DNA from: an uncultured Oscillospiraceae bacterium
GTDB taxonomy: Bacteria; Bacillota; Clostridia; Oscillospirales; Acutalibacteraceae
Direction of reading: 5' to 3'
Assembly (NCBI GenBank): GCA_900543525.1
Contig: UQRS01000029.1
Span: forward strand, 1-25,922
Length of the DNA: 25,922 bases
Shown one piece after another: positions 6,389 to 14,180 of this stretch. How positions within the stretch are numbered: position 1 is the stretch's first letter; each line of letters opens with the position of its first letter. Below the pieces are notes generated by a model. The model had not been told where the DNA came from. It made no database searches and was given only the letters and a program-made list of their open reading frames with translations. Made by a program: the position numbers and the translations under genes.

Positions 6389-8170
6389 ATGACAACAACC
6401 AATAAGACACTGAACGCCTGGCTGGAAGAAATGAAGGCGCTGGTGAATCCGGATCAGGTCGTCTGGATCGACGGCTCTGAGGAGCAGCTGGAGGCGCTCC
6501 GGAAGGAGGCCTGCGAGACGGGTGAGATGATCAAGCTGAATCAGGAGAAGCTGCCCGGCTGCTACTATCATCGCACTGCGCCGAACGATGTCGCGCGTGT
6601 GGAGGATCGTACCCTGATCTGCTCGAAAAAGGAAGAGGATGCCGGCCCGACCAACCACTGGATGGATCCCGAAAAGGCGTATAAGATGCTTTATGATATT
6701 GCACGCGGCAGCTATGCCGGCCGTACCATGTATGTGATTCCTTACTCCATGGGTCCGGTTGGCTCTCCGCTGGCCAAGATCGGTATTGAGCTGACCGACT
6801 CTATTTACGTTGTGCTGAACATGAGCATCATGACCCGCGTCGGCGCCAAGGTGCTGGAGGTTCTCGGCGACAGCAACGACTGGGTGCGCGGTCTGCACTG
6901 CAAGTGCGACGTCGATCCGGAAAAGCGCTGGATCTGCCAGTTCCCGGAGGATAACACCATCATCTCGGTCAACTCGGCCTACGGCGGAAACGTGCTGCTG
7001 GGCAAGAAGTGCTTTGCGCTGCGTATCGCCTCCTATCAGGCCAAGAACGAGGGCTGGATGGCTGAGCATATGCTGATCCTTGGCATCGAGAATCCGAAGG
7101 GCGAGATCAAGTATGTTACCGCCGCTTTCCCGTCTGCCTGCGGCAAGACCAACCTGGCTATGATGATTCCGCCCGAGGGCTACAAGGTCAAGGGTTACAA
7201 GGTATGGACGGTCGGCGACGATATCGCCTGGATGCGTCCCGGCCCGGACGGCCGCCTCTACGCCATCAATCCGGAGAACGGCTTCTTCGGCGTGGCGCCC
7301 GGCACCAATATGAAATCCAACCCGAACGCGCTGATCTCTACCCAGAAGGGCACCATCTTTACCAACGTGGCGCGCAACCTGGACGACAACACCGTCTGGT
7401 GGGAGAGCCTGGACAAGAACCCGCCGGTCAATGCAGAGGAGTGGACGGGCAAGAAGGTCAACGGTCCGGAGTATGTCGCCGCCGGCAACAAGCTGGCGCA
7501 TCCCAACAGCCGGTTTACCGCCCCGACGGCCAACTGCCCCTGCCTGAGCAGCGAGTTTGAGAATCCGCAGGGCGTGCCGATTTCGGCCATTATCTTCGGT
7601 GGCCGTCGGCCGCAGACTCTGCCGCTGGTCTATCAGTCGAGAGACTGGAACAACGGCGTCTTTGTCGGCTCCATCACCGCTTCGGAGACGACGGCTGCTG
7701 CTGCCGGTGCGGTCGGCGTTGTCCGCCGCGATCCGATGGCTATGCTGCCTTTCTGCGGCTATCACATGGGCGACTACTTTAAGCACTGGATCGAGATGGG
7801 CGAGATGCTCGGCGACAAGGCACCCAAGATCTTCAACGTCAACTGGTTCCGTGTTGACGAGGACGGCCACTTTGTATGGCCGGGCTTCGGCGACAACCTT
7901 CGCGTGCTGGAGTGGATCCTGAAGCGCTGCGACGGCGAGGTCGACGCGGTAGAGACGGCGATCGGTTATGTTCCGAAGCCGGAGGATATCAATCTCGAGG
8001 GGCTGGAGAACTTCGACATCGAGACGCTGAAGTCGATTCTGGAGGTAGACAACGCCAAGTGGGCGAAGGAAGCCGAAGGCATCGAGGAGTTCTACAAGAA
8101 GTTCGGCGACAAGCTGCCGGCAGAGCTTCGCGAGCAGCTGGAGCTTTTGAAGGCCAACACTGCGAAGTAA
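6389..8170 (+). CDS. pckG: Phosphoenolpyruvate carboxykinase (GTP type)
   Basis: Catalyses the reversible conversion of oxaloacetate plus GTP to phosphoenolpyruvate, CO2 and GDP in the cytosol. In fermenters it may run toward oxaloacetate to feed malate, fumarate or propionate pathways. The 593-residue length fits the GTP-dependent family. The kinase P-loop is AAFPSACGKTNLAM (245-258), containing the characteristic Cys251. The metal site is VGDDIAW (275-281). Other family marks are FGGRRP, SETTAAAAG, the guanine-binding NWFR and WPGFGDN. The ATG at 6389 follows AAAGGA with nine bases between. An upstream in-frame TTG at 6275 would lie only a few bases after the predicted transcription start and is unlikely. 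The gene has its own promoter and terminator, and codon use is strongly biased toward GC-ending codons, suggesting high expression. Confidence 0.95.
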   Translation: MTTTNKTLNAWLEEMKALVNPDQVVWIDGSEEQLEALRKEACETGEMIKLNQEKLPGCYYHRTAPNDVARVEDRTLICSKKEEDAGPTNHWMDPEKAYKMLYDIARGSYAGRTMYVIPYSMGPVGSPLAKIGIELTDSIYVVLNMSIMTRVGAKVLEVLGDSNDWVRGLHCKCDVDPEKRWICQFPEDNTIISVNSAYGGNVLLGKKCFALRIASYQAKNEGWMAEHMLILGIENPKGEIKYVTAAFPSACGKTNLAMMIPPEGYKVKGYKVWTVGDDIAWMRPGPDGRLYAINPENGFFGVAPGTNMKSNPNALISTQKGTIFTNVARNLDDNTVWWESLDKNPPVNAEEWTGKKVNGPEYVAAGNKLAHPNSRFTAPTANCPCLSSEFENPQGVPISAIIFGGRRPQTLPLVYQSRDWNNGVFVGSITASETTAAAAGAVGVVRRDPMAMLPFCGYHMGDYFKHWIEMGEMLGDKAPKIFNVNWFRVDEDGHFVWPGFGDNLRVLEWILKRCDGEVDAVETAIGYVPKPEDINLEGLENFDIETLKSILEVDNAKWAKEAEGIEEFYKKFGDKLPAELREQLELLKANTAK

Positions 8171-8226
8171 TCGCTTTGGCAGCCTGAGCGGCCTTTTGAG
8201 GACAGCTCGTGTCAGAAAATAACAGC

Positions 8227-8263
8227 AGCCGGGGGAGGATACGTCTTCTCCCGGCTGTTTCTC
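8227..8263 (+). terminator. Intrinsic terminator of pckG
   Basis: A 13-bp stem with two G-U pairs joins 8227-8239 to 8244-8256 across the four-base loop TACG. It is followed by a short T-rich run (GTTTCTC). It lies 56 bp after the pckG stop. Confidence 0.75.
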
Positions 8264-8288
8264 ATATACCGGGACGGCGGCTTTTCTC

Positions 8289-8480
8289 TCAAAAAAGCAC
8301 CGTCGGCGGGGTGGGGCGGTGCACTCCGGAAGGCTGCAGTCGGCGCTGCGCCGCGATGGCCAACATGATGCCGGCCTCTCTGCGCGGGGACAGCGAGGAG
8401 AAAAGGGGCGTTGTTGCCTCCCCAAAACCACGCTCGACCCCTTTGCCGCCGACGGTATATTTACCCTGAAGATCGGGCAT
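8289..8480 (-). CDS. Candidate 63-residue unrecognised protein, antisense-oriented to its neighbours
   Basis: On the minus strand an ATG at 8480 follows AAAGGG at suitable spacing and opens a 63-codon frame. Its TGA stop lies directly on the T-run of a minus-strand hairpin (GCACCG at 8297-8302, CGGTGC at 8317-8322, then six T). A ribosome binding site, an ORF and a terminator in order is what a small gene would show. The product begins MPDLQGKYTVGGKG, has a central segment REAGIMLAIAAQRR and a Pro-rich end. No family is recognised. No convincing promoter is seen upstream. Its DNA is GC-rich like its neighbours, so chance remains a real possibility. Confidence 0.3.
   Translation of the reverse strand: MPDLQGKYTVGGKGVERGFGEATTPLFSSLSPRREAGIMLAIAAQRRLQPSGVHRPTPPTVLF
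8291..8322 (-). terminator. Minus-strand intrinsic terminator
   Basis: GCACCG (8297-8302) pairs with CGGTGC (8317-8322). Reading leftward, six T follow at 8291-8296. It points against pckG and could end a transcript carrying the small minus-strand ORF. The stem is only six pairs with a 14-base loop. Confidence 0.45.
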
Positions 8481-8532
8481 ACTGCCCTTTGGAAAAGCAG
8501 ACGGCCGTTCGGGTCGGAAAGGATGAAGCAAT

Positions 8533-9372
8533 ATGACGGGTGTTGTAGATGTCGGCGGCGGATTGCGTGCCATTTACGGCGTAGGGGTGTTTGATTATTG
8601 CATGGATCAGGGGATCGCCTTTGACTATTGCGCGGGCGTCTCGGCCGGAAGCGCCAACCTGGCCTCCTACCTTGCCGGGCAGCGGGGGCGCAACTATCGC
8701 TTTTACACCGATTACGCCTTCCGCAGGGAGTATATGAGCCTCCACAACTATCTGCACAGCGGCTCCTACATTGATCTGGATTATGTCTACTCGGTGCTCA
8801 GCAACGCCGGGGGAGAGGATCCGCTGGACTATGCCCATCTGGCAAAGGCTCCTGCGCCGTTTACGGTGGTGGCCACCGACGCCGTAACGGGAAAGGCGCA
8901 CTATTTTTCCAAATCCGACATGACCCAGGACAGGTACGACGTTTTTAAAGCGTCGAGCGCCCTTCCGGTTTTCTGTCGGCCTTACCGGATCGGGGAAGGG
9001 GTTTACTACGATGGTGGAATTTCCGATCCGATCCCTTTTGAAAAGGCGTTTGCCGACGGCTGCGACCGTGTGGTCGTCGTCCTGACCCGCCCGGCCGACT
9101 TTCGCCGCGACGGGCGCAAGGACGCCCGCCTCTCCCGACTTCTGCACCGCAAATACCCCGCCGCGGGGGAGGCGCTTCGCCTCCGGTTCAAAACCTACAA
9201 CAACGCGATGGATCGGCTGGAGCAGGCAGCGGCGGCCGGGCGGGTGCTGGTGATTGCTCCGGACGACTGCTGTGGCATGGACACGCTTACTAAAAATCGG
9301 GAGAATATGGATCGCCTTTATCAGAAGGGCTATGCCGACGGCGCGAAAATTTCCGCCTGGCTGAAGGAATAG
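8533..9372 (+). CDS. Patatin-like phospholipase family protein
   Basis: A 279-residue cytosolic serine acyl hydrolase of the patatin/RssA/YjjU type. The oxyanion hole is the glycine run VGGGLRAIYGVG (7-18). The nucleophile elbow is GVSAGS with Ser37. The catalytic aspartate is Asp160 in YYDGGISDPIP, which completes the Ser-Asp dyad. The C-terminal third (QKGYADG ending WLKE) matches the helical tail common in YjjU-like proteins. Natural substrates of these bacterial enzymes are mostly unknown. Phospholipids are likely but not proven. It starts at ATG behind GAAAGGATGAAG. It stands alone between pckG and the convergent leuD, with a shared terminator downstream. Confidence 0.88.
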   Translation: MTGVVDVGGGLRAIYGVGVFDYCMDQGIAFDYCAGVSAGSANLASYLAGQRGRNYRFYTDYAFRREYMSLHNYLHSGSYIDLDYVYSVLSNAGGEDPLDYAHLAKAPAPFTVVATDAVTGKAHYFSKSDMTQDRYDVFKASSALPVFCRPYRIGEGVYYDGGISDPIPFEKAFADGCDRVVVVLTRPADFRRDGRKDARLSRLLHRKYPAAGEALRLRFKTYNNAMDRLEQAAAAGRVLVIAPDDCCGMDTLTKNRENMDRLYQKGYADGAKISAWLKE

Positions 9373-9406
9373 GGCTTTCCGAACCGGATAAAGGAAAAAC
9401 GGTAAA

Positions 9407-9460
9407 GAAAAAACACAGCCTCTCACCGCGCTGCGGCGGAAAGAGACTGTGCTTTTTTTA
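9407..9460. terminator. Bidirectional terminator between the lipase gene and leuD
   Basis: CACAG-C-CTCT (9414-9423) pairs with AGAG-A-CTGTG (9442-9451), with a smaller CCGC/GCGG stem inside. Seven T follow on the plus strand (9453-9459) and a run of A precedes on the left, which gives T on the minus strand. It can serve both convergent genes. Confidence 0.8.
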
Positions 9461-9485
9461 TATTTTCGAAACGCCGGATTTGTCC

Positions 9486-9965
9486 TTATCGGATCGAGTT
9501 CAAAAGGCCGCCGGCCTCGATAATCTTTTGGATGAAGGGCGGGAAGGGGGCGGCCTCAAACACCTCTCCGGTGGTGAGGTCGGTGATCTTTCCGGTGTCG
9601 AAATCGACCGAAACCTCGTCCCCGGCCGAGATGGCCATCGCCGCCTTCGGACACTCCATAATCGGAAGGCCGATGTTGATGGCGTTGCGATAGAAAATCC
9701 GCGCGAAGCTGCAGGCGATCACGCAGGCGATTCCGGACGCCTTGATCGCGATGGGGGCGTGCTCTCTCGACGAGCCGCAGCCGAAATTGCGCTCGCCAAC
9801 CATGATGTCGCCCGGCTTTACCTTCGCGGTAAAGTCGGCGTCGATATCCTCCATACAATGTGCGGCCAGCTCGGCATGGCTGCTGGTGTTGAGGTACCGG
9901 GCCGGAATGATGACGTCGGTATCCACGTTGTCGCCGTATTTATGTACAAATCCCTGTGCTTTCAT
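9486..9965 (-). CDS. leuD: 3-isopropylmalate/citramalate dehydratase small subunit
   Basis: Small (swivel-domain) subunit of the heterodimeric aconitase-family isomerase. With LeuC it interconverts 2- and 3-isopropylmalate, and in citramalate pathways it converts citramalate to methylmalate through citraconate. The 159-residue short form has NVDTDVIIPARYLNT (13-27), with the substrate-loop YLNT, then GCGSSREHAP and FARIFYRNAINIGLP. Translation starts at ATG behind AAGGAGG, which overlaps the leuC stop codon, so the two genes are tightly coupled. Placement beside cimA suggests a role in isoleucine precursor formation, but a shared role in leucine synthesis is possible. Confidence 0.92.
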   Translation of the reverse strand: MKAQGFVHKYGDNVDTDVIIPARYLNTSSHAELAAHCMEDIDADFTAKVKPGDIMVGERNFGCGSSREHAPIAIKASGIACVIACSFARIFYRNAINIGLPIMECPKAAMAISAGDEVSVDFDTGKITDLTTGEVFEAAPFPPFIQKIIEAGGLLNSIR

Positions 9966-9977
9966 AGCCGTTCCTCC

Positions 9978-11237
9978 TTAGATTTTGTCCGGGTCGGTGA
10001 TGTATCCGGTAACTGCGCTTGCTGCTGCCACCGCGGGAGAGGCAAGGTATACCTCGCTGTCCACATGTCCCATCCGACCGACAAAGTTGCGGTTGGTGGT
10101 TGAGATTGCCCGCTCTCCGGCCGCCAGGATTCCCATATGCCCGCCGAGGCAGGGACCGCAGGTCGGCGTGCTGACAACCGCACCGGCCTTGATAAAGATT
10201 TCCAGATAGCCGGCGTGCATCGCGTCGAGATAAATCTGCTGGGTCGCCGGGAAGATGATGCAGCGAACCGAATCGGCGACCCGCCGTCCGTCGAGGATTT
10301 TGGCCGCAGCTGCAAGATCCTCCAGCCGGCCGTTGGTGCAGGAGCCGATGACCACCTGATCAATTTTGACCTCGCCGCAGTCGTCGATGGTTCTGGTATT
10401 CTCCGGCAGATGGGGGAAGGCGACCGTCGGACGCAGAGAGGTAAGGTCGATGGTTACCACCCGATCGTACTCGGCGTCCGGGTCGGCGGTATAGGCCTTG
10501 ACCTCCCGCGGGAAGCGGCCTTTGACATAGTTCAGGGTCACATCATCCACCGGGAAAATGCCGTTTTTCGCCCCGGCCTCGATCGCCATGTTGGCGATAC
10601 AGAGACGGTCATCCATCGAAAGCGCGGCCACTCCTTCGCCGCAAAATTCCAGCGAGCGGTAGAGCGCGCCGTCTACCCCGATCTCTCCGATCAGGTGGAG
10701 GATTACATCTTTTCCGCTGACCCAGCCGGTCGGCCGACCGGTCAGCTCGACCTTGATGGCCGAGGGAACCTTGAACCAGGCGGTGCCGTTAGCCATACCG
10801 GCGGCCATGTCGGTCGACCCCACTCCGGTGGAAAAGGCGCCCAGGGCACCGTAGGTGCAGGTGTGGGAGTCGGCGCCGATCACGCAGTCTCCGGGTCCTA
10901 CAAGCCCCTTTTCGGGCAGCAGGGCGTGCTCGATGCCCATTTGTCCCACGTCAAAGTAGTTGACAACTCCCATCGCCTTGGCGAAGGTGCGGACCTTTTT
11001 GACCTGCTCGGCCGCCTTGATATCCTTGTTGGGGGTGAAATGATCCATCACAAGGGCGATTTTCTCCCGATCGAAAATTTTGTCCAGGGCGTGCTTCTCC
11101 ATCTCGTTGATCGCGACGGGGGAGGTGATGTCGTTGCCCAGCACAAGATCCAGCCTGGCCTCGATCAGCTGGCCGGCCTTTACCTCCGGCAGGCCGGCGT
11201 GTGCGGCCAAAATTTTTTGCGTCATTGTCATTGCCAT
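9978..11237 (-). CDS. leuC: 3-isopropylmalate/citramalate dehydratase large subunit
   Basis: Large catalytic subunit carrying a 4Fe-4S cluster. The 419-residue length is that of the short archaeal/clostridial LeuC type. Cluster ligands are seen in VIGSCTNGRLEDL and TCGPCLGG (one Cys plus a CxxC pair). The substrate region GADSHTCTYGALGAFSTGVGSTD is typical of the aconitase family. The start MAMTMTQKILAAHAG follows CGGAGTGATC. It lies between cimA upstream and leuD downstream on the same strand, with 90 bp separating it from cimA. It is likely oxygen-sensitive, in keeping with an anaerobic host. Sequence alone cannot separate isopropylmalate from citramalate specificity. Confidence 0.94.
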   Translation of the reverse strand: MAMTMTQKILAAHAGLPEVKAGQLIEARLDLVLGNDITSPVAINEMEKHALDKIFDREKIALVMDHFTPNKDIKAAEQVKKVRTFAKAMGVVNYFDVGQMGIEHALLPEKGLVGPGDCVIGADSHTCTYGALGAFSTGVGSTDMAAGMANGTAWFKVPSAIKVELTGRPTGWVSGKDVILHLIGEIGVDGALYRSLEFCGEGVAALSMDDRLCIANMAIEAGAKNGIFPVDDVTLNYVKGRFPREVKAYTADPDAEYDRVVTIDLTSLRPTVAFPHLPENTRTIDDCGEVKIDQVVIGSCTNGRLEDLAAAAKILDGRRVADSVRCIIFPATQQIYLDAMHAGYLEIFIKAGAVVSTPTCGPCLGGHMGILAAGERAISTTNRNFVGRMGHVDSEVYLASPAVAAASAVTGYITDPDKI

Positions 11238-11271
11238 TTTCTGATCACTCCGTTTTTTGTTGAATTGGTAA

Positions 11272-11301
11272 GCGCACCGGGAGAAATCCCGAAAAATGCG
11301 C
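11272..11301 (-). repeat. Nested inverted repeat between cimA and leuC
   Basis: GCGCA/TGCGC encloses CGGGA/TCCCG with a four-base loop. There is no T-run after it on the minus strand, so it is probably an RNA processing or stability element, or incidental, not a terminator. Confidence 0.4.
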
Positions 11302-11327
11302 GCTAATATTGCCTTATAAAACGCGGC

Positions 11328-12932
11328 TTAAGGCTTGCCGCCGCATGGCGGGTGGGTGCCGCGCAGCTTGTATTCGATGGAATCGACCAGGGCGAACCAG
11401 CTCGCCTCGATCACGTCGGAGGAGACCCCGACAGTCGACCAGATTTCCTCCCCGTCGGTCGAGGTAATCAGGACGCGGACGGTGGCGGCGGTGGCGTCCT
11501 TCGGCTCCATGACCCGTACCTTGTAGTCGATCAGACGAATGCGGTCGAGCAGGGGATAGAATACGCTCAGCGCCTCCCGCAGGGCTTTGTCCAGCGCGTT
11601 GACCGGGCCGTCCCCCTCGGCCGCCGAAATCTGCAGGCGGTCGCCGACCTTTACCTTGATGGTGGCGGTCGCCGAGCAGGCGTCGTCGTAGGGAAGCTCG
11701 TCCATGATTTTATAGCTGACCAGCCGGAAGGAGCTTTCAAAAAGGCCGAGCACTCGGCGCACCAGCATCTCAAAGCTGGCGTCGGCTCCCTCATACTGAT
11801 ACCCCTGCTGTTCGCGGCGCTTAAGCTCGGAGATGACGGCGGCAACCTCCTCCGACTCGCGGGTGAGGCCGGGGAGAATGGTGCGGATTTTGGAATAGGC
11901 GGCCGTGCGGCCGGTCATCTCGGACATCAGGACGCGGCGGCGATTGCCGACCGTTTCGGGATCCATATGTTCAAAGGATTTCGGGTTTTTCAAAACGCCG
12001 TCGGCATGCATCCCGGCCTTGTGTGTAAAGGCGCTGCTGCCGACGAAAGGCTCGTTCGGCTTGATCGGGGTGTTGGATATCTCGGCAATCTGATTGGCGA
12101 CAGAGGTGAGAAGCGGCAGCCTCTCCTCCGGAATCAGGCGGTAGGAAAGCTTGCACTGCAGCGTCGGGATAATCGAGGAAAGCGCCGCGTTGCCGCACCG
12201 TTCCCCAAAGCCGAGATAGGTTCCCTGCACCTGCGTCGCGCCGGCCTGCACCGCCTCAATCGCGGAGGCCGCCGCGCAGCCGATGTCGTTATGGGTGTGG
12301 ATGGCAACCCGCCTGCCGGGAAAGACGGCGCAGACGGCAGCCGTAATCCTACCAACCTCCCCCGGAAGGGTGCCGCCCCGCGTGTCGCAAAGGCAGAGGA
12401 CGTCTGCACCGCCTCGCAGTGCGGCGGCGGCCGTTTTCAGCGCGTAGGCCGCGTCCTCCTTATACCCGTCGAAGAAGTGCTCGCAGTCGAAGATAACCTC
12501 TTTCCCGGCCACCTTCAGATAGCGGCAGCTTTGTTCGATCAGAGCAAGGTTTTCCTCCAGCGAGACGCCGAGGATTTCGGTCGCCTGAAAGCCCCAGGAT
12601 TTTCCGAAAATGCAGACCGCCTCTGTCCCGGCCGAGAGGATCGCCCGAAGGTTTGCATCCCTCTCCGGTGGGACATTCTTGCGGCAGGTGGAACCGAAAG
12701 CCACCAGCTTTGCCCGCAGGCCGAGGCCTTTCGCCCGCCCAAAAAACGCCATATCCTTGGGGTTGGAGCCGGGGTTGCCCGCCTCAATATACGCGATGCC
12801 CAGACTGTCGAGCGCGGCGGCGATTTTCAGCTTATCCTCAACCGAAAAGGCGATACCCTCGCCCTGTGCGCCGTCCCGCAGGGTGGAGTCGAATACCTCA
12901 ATACGACCCATTGCGTCGGATGTATGCTGCAT
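11328..12932 (-). CDS. cimA: (R)-citramalate synthase
   Basis: Condenses pyruvate and acetyl-CoA to (R)-citramalate, the first step of threonine-independent isoleucine synthesis. The 534-residue DRE-TIM protein has the catalytic motif FDSTLRDGAQGEG (14-26), metal-binding HTHND (212-216), and GTYLGFGERCGNAAL. The C-terminal 140 residues form the LeuA-type allosteric dimer domain (for example ALDKALREAL and TVGVSSDVIEASWFALVDS). The GAQGEG form and the length match the long citramalate synthase family rather than LeuA or NifV. The ATG at 12932 was chosen because it follows AGGTGGAGC. The longer frame to 13076 overlaps the promoter. It heads an operon with leuC and leuD. The leader may be regulated by competing hairpins. 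Confidence 0.92.
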   Translation of the reverse strand: MQHTSDAMGRIEVFDSTLRDGAQGEGIAFSVEDKLKIAAALDSLGIAYIEAGNPGSNPKDMAFFGRAKGLGLRAKLVAFGSTCRKNVPPERDANLRAILSAGTEAVCIFGKSWGFQATEILGVSLEENLALIEQSCRYLKVAGKEVIFDCEHFFDGYKEDAAYALKTAAAALRGGADVLCLCDTRGGTLPGEVGRITAAVCAVFPGRRVAIHTHNDIGCAAASAIEAVQAGATQVQGTYLGFGERCGNAALSSIIPTLQCKLSYRLIPEERLPLLTSVANQIAEISNTPIKPNEPFVGSSAFTHKAGMHADGVLKNPKSFEHMDPETVGNRRRVLMSEMTGRTAAYSKIRTILPGLTRESEEVAAVISELKRREQQGYQYEGADASFEMLVRRVLGLFESSFRLVSYKIMDELPYDDACSATATIKVKVGDRLQISAAEGDGPVNALDKALREALSVFYPLLDRIRLIDYKVRVMEPKDATAATVRVLITSTDGEEIWSTVGVSSDVIEASWFALVDSIEYKLRGTHPPCGGKP

Positions 12933-13041
12933 GCTCCACCTCTTTTCTAAAAAAGCGACAGGAGATTCGCATTTTCTCCCGATTATTTCAGCAGATGGGA
13001 GAAAAGCAAATCCCCTCCACCGACAAAAGAAATTTGGGTGT
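12933..13041 (-). promoter_or_regulatory. cimA leader with competing hairpins (possible attenuator)
   Basis: Reading leftward, GGGGA is followed by TTTTCTCCC (13005-12997), then GGGAGAAAA (12980-12972), then TCTCCTG (12965-12959) and six T (12954-12949). The second and third segments pair perfectly over nine bases. The third, as CGGGAGA, can instead pair with TCTCCTG over seven bases (one G-U) just before the T-run, forming a terminator. The first can pair with the second. This four-segment layout is that of a transcription attenuator. No leader peptide with a clear start was found, nor any T-box signature. Confidence 0.4.
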
Positions 13042-13047
13042 CTTATC

Positions 13048-13076
13048 ATTATACATTCTGTGCGCCCTTCTTGCAA
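13048..13076 (-). promoter_or_regulatory. SigA-type promoter of cimA-leuC-leuD
   Basis: On the minus strand TTGCAA (13076-13071) and TATAAT (13053-13048) are 17 bp apart. The start is expected near 13041, giving a leader of about 108 bases before the cimA ATG. Confidence 0.75.
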
Positions 13077-13194
13077 GCCGGATTTCGCCCTTTTTCGTAA
13101 ATTTACTTTTATTACAAAGCGGCGCAGAGCAACAACAAATCTTTTGCCGGAAGCTTTATTTTATGCACACGAAATCACCGGCGGGATAAAAGAA

Positions 13195-13251
13195 GAGTCG
13201 GAGTCAGGCACCCCTCATGTTCCGGGTTCGGACTCCGACTCCTGCTTTTTT
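13195..13251 (+). terminator. Orphan intrinsic terminator-like hairpin upstream of the araC remnant
   Basis: GAGTCGGAGTC (13195-13205) and GACTCCGACTC (13231-13241) form a perfect 11-bp stem. An inner ACCC/GGGT pair lies inside, and six T follow at 13246-13251. No plus-strand gene precedes it, since cimA is transcribed the other way. On the minus strand the stem is followed by TTCTTTTAT, so it may work in both directions. Confidence 0.6.
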
Positions 13252-13284
13252 AGAAATCTGCGATTTGTGTTTTTTAGGGTTGTG

Positions 13285-14095
13285 ATGCTATTCCTCTCCG
13301 GTGCTGCCGGGAGATCAGCAGCTGCCGGTGACGGTGCGTATCTGCGGCTGAGAGGAAAGCGAGCCCGGCCATGCTTTCGACCCTTATATTCGCAACTACT
13401 ATCTGCTGCACTGCGTCACGGAGGGGAGAGGAATCTTTCAGTCCCACGGGAAAACCTATCATCTTTCCGCCGGGGAGGGCTTTTTGATACAGCCGCATGA
13501 CTCGACCTTTTATCAGGCGTCCGATACCGACCCGTGGGAGTATTACTGGGTAGGCTGGGAAGGCGATTACGCACGCAATGTGGTGGAGAGCCTGCGCTTT
13601 AAGGAGGATATGGCGGTTTTCTACTGCCCGGATATCAATCAGATGAAAAAGGCGTTTGCGCAGCTTTTCGCCTGCTATCAGGATGAGTACCAGCCGTACC
13701 GGCTTCTGGGCTGCTTTTACAATTTGGTTTCCCTGCTGGCGGAAAAGCGCGGTAAGCGAAATGAGTATCTGACAAAGGCGCTCGCGTTTATCCGCGACAA
13801 CTACGCCTCCAATATAACGGTAGAGGATATCGCCAAAGAGTTCTCCATCAGTTCCACGCATTTGAACCGGCTGATGAAGGCGCATTTTGACATGTCTACC
13901 TGGCAGTATCTCATACACTTTCGGCTTTCCAAGGCGACCCGGCTGCTGGAATCGGATGAGCAGCTGACCCTTTCGGAGATTGCCGCAGACTGCGGATTTG
14001 GAGATTTGGCGCATTTCTCCAATACCTTTAAAAACAAGACGGGAAAATCCCCGATGCAGTACAGGCAGGAAAATAAGAACAAGTACCGAAACTGA
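13285..14095 (+). pseudogene. AraC-family transcriptional regulator gene interrupted by an in-frame TGA
   Basis: The C-terminal part is a normal AraC regulator. Residues ITVEDIAKEFSISSTHLNRL and LTLSEIAADCGFGDLAHFSN are the two helix-turn-helix motifs, and KNKTGKSPMQYRQ is the family end. In the same frame, codons upstream of 13484 encode a convincing cupin sensor domain (RNYYLLHCVTEGRGIF, then YHLSAGEGFLIQP). Further upstream LPVTVRICG is followed by TGA at 13349-13351, then EESEPGHAF. Relatives carry one residue, often aromatic, at that point, so TGG to TGA is a simple explanation. The frame has no good start: ATG 13285 is one base out of frame, and GTG 13301 lacks a ribosome binding site. 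A shorter product from TTG 13484, behind GGGGAGGG, would keep only the DNA-binding half. Target genes are unknown. Confidence 0.7.
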
Positions 14096-14125
14096 GCTTA
14101 TGCAGATTTTTATGTAAAAGCAAAC

Positions 14126-14180
14126 GCGCAGCCCTCCTTTCACGATATGGAGTCGGAAAGGACGCTGCGCTTTTGTTTGT
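14126..14180. terminator. Bidirectional terminator between araC and the DUF4363 gene
   Basis: GCGCAGC (14126-14132) pairs with GCTGCGC (14164-14170), and TCCTTTC/GAAAGGA pairs within. TTTTGTTTGT follows on the plus strand and GTTTGCTTTTAC on the minus strand. Confidence 0.65.

Noticed and set aside
6257..8431. Very long minus-strand open frame opposite pckG, and similar long frames opposite polA, ligA, tsaD, purM and cimA
   Set aside because: These arise from strong GC bias at third codon positions of the real genes. They encode low-complexity Arg/Gly/Leu-rich sequence without family features.
12980..13030. Leader peptide with several leucine codons within the cimA leader
   Set aside because: The frame would need a TTG start two bases after the purine-rich stretch, too close for a ribosome binding site. 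Stalling there would favour the terminator, the wrong direction for classical attenuation.
13349..13351. Reassignment of TGA to tryptophan as an explanation for the interrupted araC gene
   Set aside because: Other genes in the window use TGG for Trp and end with TGA (for example polA, rimI's upstream neighbour and purM), so the standard code applies.
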